The translations under genes and the position numbers were made by a program. Source: CAWAQA01 sp963784065 (GTDB lineage Bacteria; Acidobacteriota; Vicinamibacteria; Vicinamibacterales; UBA2999). From it: a stretch of DNA of 64,000 nt. The notes beneath the pieces are model-generated. The model was not told the origin of the DNA, did not search any database, and was given only the letters and a program-made list of their open reading frames with translations. The DNA lies in NCBI GenBank assembly GCA_963784065.1, contig CAWAQA010000003.1, forward strand, positions 1,240,001 through 1,304,000, read 5' to 3'. Below are positions 63,210-64,000 of the stretch, piece by piece. The number at the start of each line of letters is the position of its first letter. Within the stretch, counting starts at the first letter, position 1.

Positions 63210-64000
63210 ATGCTCGACGAGATCACCCAGGCCGTGCTCTCCCATGAAGAGATTGCGCGGTACCTGGAGGGCAGCCACGGCGAGAGCGGGCGGGCGGCAC
63301 GCGAGCGAATCCAGGCCTATCTCGAGGAGCTGCGCACGACGCAGCGCTACTCGATCTACCGGGCGCTGAAGCACCCGCTCTACCCGATCCTGCAGGAAAA
63401 TCGAGCGGATCGGCGAGAACGTCGAGCTCGCCAAGGCCGCAACCCGCGCCGGCCGCGTCATCTACGCGTCGAACCACAAGAGCCACACCGACTACCTGGT
63501 CGAGCCGCTGGTGCTCGACGACAACGGCATCCGGCCGCCGATCATCGCCGCCGGCATCAACCTGTTCGGCGGCCCGCTCGGCCTGCTTCACCGCCACGTC
63601 ACCGGCGCGATCCCGATCCGTCGCAACACCAAGGACCCGGCCTACCTCATCACGCTGAAGGCCTACGTCGCCGAGCTGCTGCGCAAGCACGACCTGTTCT
63701 TCTATCCCGAGGGCGGGCGCAGCTACAGCGGCGAGCTCAAGAACCCGAAGACCGGCCTGATGCACGCCGCGCTGCAGGCCGAGCATCCGCACATGGTGAT
63801 CATGCCGACGGCCGTCGCCTACGACCTCGTGCTGGAGGATCACGTGCTGGCGCGCCAGCGAATCAAGCGCACGCAACGTCCGTTCAGCCGCGAGCTCGCC
63901 GAGATGGTGCGCTACGCCGTCGGCTACCGGTCGCGCGCGTTCGTGACGTTCGGCAAGCCGATCGAGGTCGACGGTCTCGACACGACGTCGCGCCGCGCCG
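63210..64000 (+). CDS. Glycerol-3-phosphate acyltransferase-like protein (PlsC-domain), 3' end outside window
   Basis: Starts MLDEITQAVLSHEEIARYLE; a GTG six bases upstream is also possible. A shift near 63400 separates ALKHPLYPILQ from IERIGENVELAKAATRAGRV. The acyltransferase motifs are NHKSHTDYLVEPLVL (Hx4D) and FYPEGGRSYSGELKNPKTGL. PlsB-type spacing suggests a membrane glycerol-3-phosphate acyltransferase in phospholipid synthesis, though shorter at the N-terminus than PlsB. It runs off the window after VTFGKPIEVDGLDTTS. Confidence 0.82.
   Translation, partial: MLDEITQAVLSHEEIARYLEGSHGESGRAARERIQAYLEELRTTQRYSIYRALKHPLYPILQENRADRRERRARQGRNPRRPRHLRVEPQEPHRLPGRAAGARRQRHPAADHRRRHQPVRRPARPASPPRHRRDPDPSQHQGPGLPHHAEGLRRRAAAQARPVLLSRGRAQLQRRAQEPEDRPDARRAAGRASAHGDHADGRRLRPRAGGSRAGAPANQAHATSVQPRARRDGALRRRLPVARVRDVRQADRGRRSRHDVAPR

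Overview
The window is about 64 kb of GC-rich DNA from a Gram-negative (diderm) bacterium. LpxC, many lipobox proteins and a periplasmic peptidase repertoire show an outer membrane. The folate-type tRNA methylase TrmFO, ECF and sigma-54 signalling, TolB-like propellers, a subtilase with a tryptophan-repeat tail and dense degenerate intergenic repeats fit Acidobacteriota (perhaps Vicinamibacteria). That placement is inference, because no rRNA gene is present. No tRNA, insertion sequence, CRISPR array or prophage was recognised.

Layout. 0-3.4 kb (minus): permease fragment, lipoprotein, exported protein, anti-sigma and ECF sigma. 3.6-9.2 kb (plus): HTH-receiver fusion, ABC-F ATPase, and an NtrB/NtrC-type kinase-regulator pair. 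9.3-16.6 kb (minus): exported class II aldolase below the conserved dprA-topA-trmFO-xerC order. 16.8-21.8 kb (plus): a sigma-54 promoter with a TPR protein and lipoprotein, then rplU-rpmA-obgE-nadD-rsfS-comF. 21.8-23.9 kb (minus): tmk and lysA. 23.9-25.1 kb (plus): ECF sigma, STAS protein and a small helical protein. 25-32.5 kb (minus): lpxC, uvrA, an amino acid permease, an NHL propeller and an HNH protein. 32.6-41.4 kb: an NlpC/P60 lipoprotein, then on the minus strand an HELYH protein, mtgA, an M48-LysM protease, a DapA-like aldolase and a peptide ABC transporter. 41.6-48.4 kb (plus): the most unusual segment, with a small HTH regulator behind a possible sigma-54 promoter, a secreted subtilase with an IIWSD repeat tail, a 9-codon ORF ending in IIWGD, a membrane HD-GYP/GAF protein and a TPR-sigma-54 activator. 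48.6-64 kb: a DapB-like oxidoreductase, M1 peptidase, membrane protein, ftsH, a shrunken DUF72 gene, a DinB protein, a propeller-gamma-glutamyltransferase fusion, transketolase, DUF4149 and GAF proteins, NAD-isocitrate dehydrogenase and an acyltransferase cut by the window edge.

Sequence quality matters here. About thirty of roughly fifty genes, including essential ones (topA, uvrA, obgE, tmk, lpxC, lysA), carry one or more single-base frame breaks, often in G/C runs. I read these as uncorrected sequencing or assembly indels and give such genes as one feature spanning the frames. Breakpoints are approximate.

Several repeat families sit between genes: an inverted repeat around GGCGGACCTGAAGGTCCGCC, a GGCTGAAGCC palindrome, CACAGAG-type heptads, GGGAGTT/GGAATTG heptads and GCCCAGG-type heptads. 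Some copies lie inside genes (trmFO, comF, the ABC-F linker), apparently as in-frame insertions once indels are allowed for.
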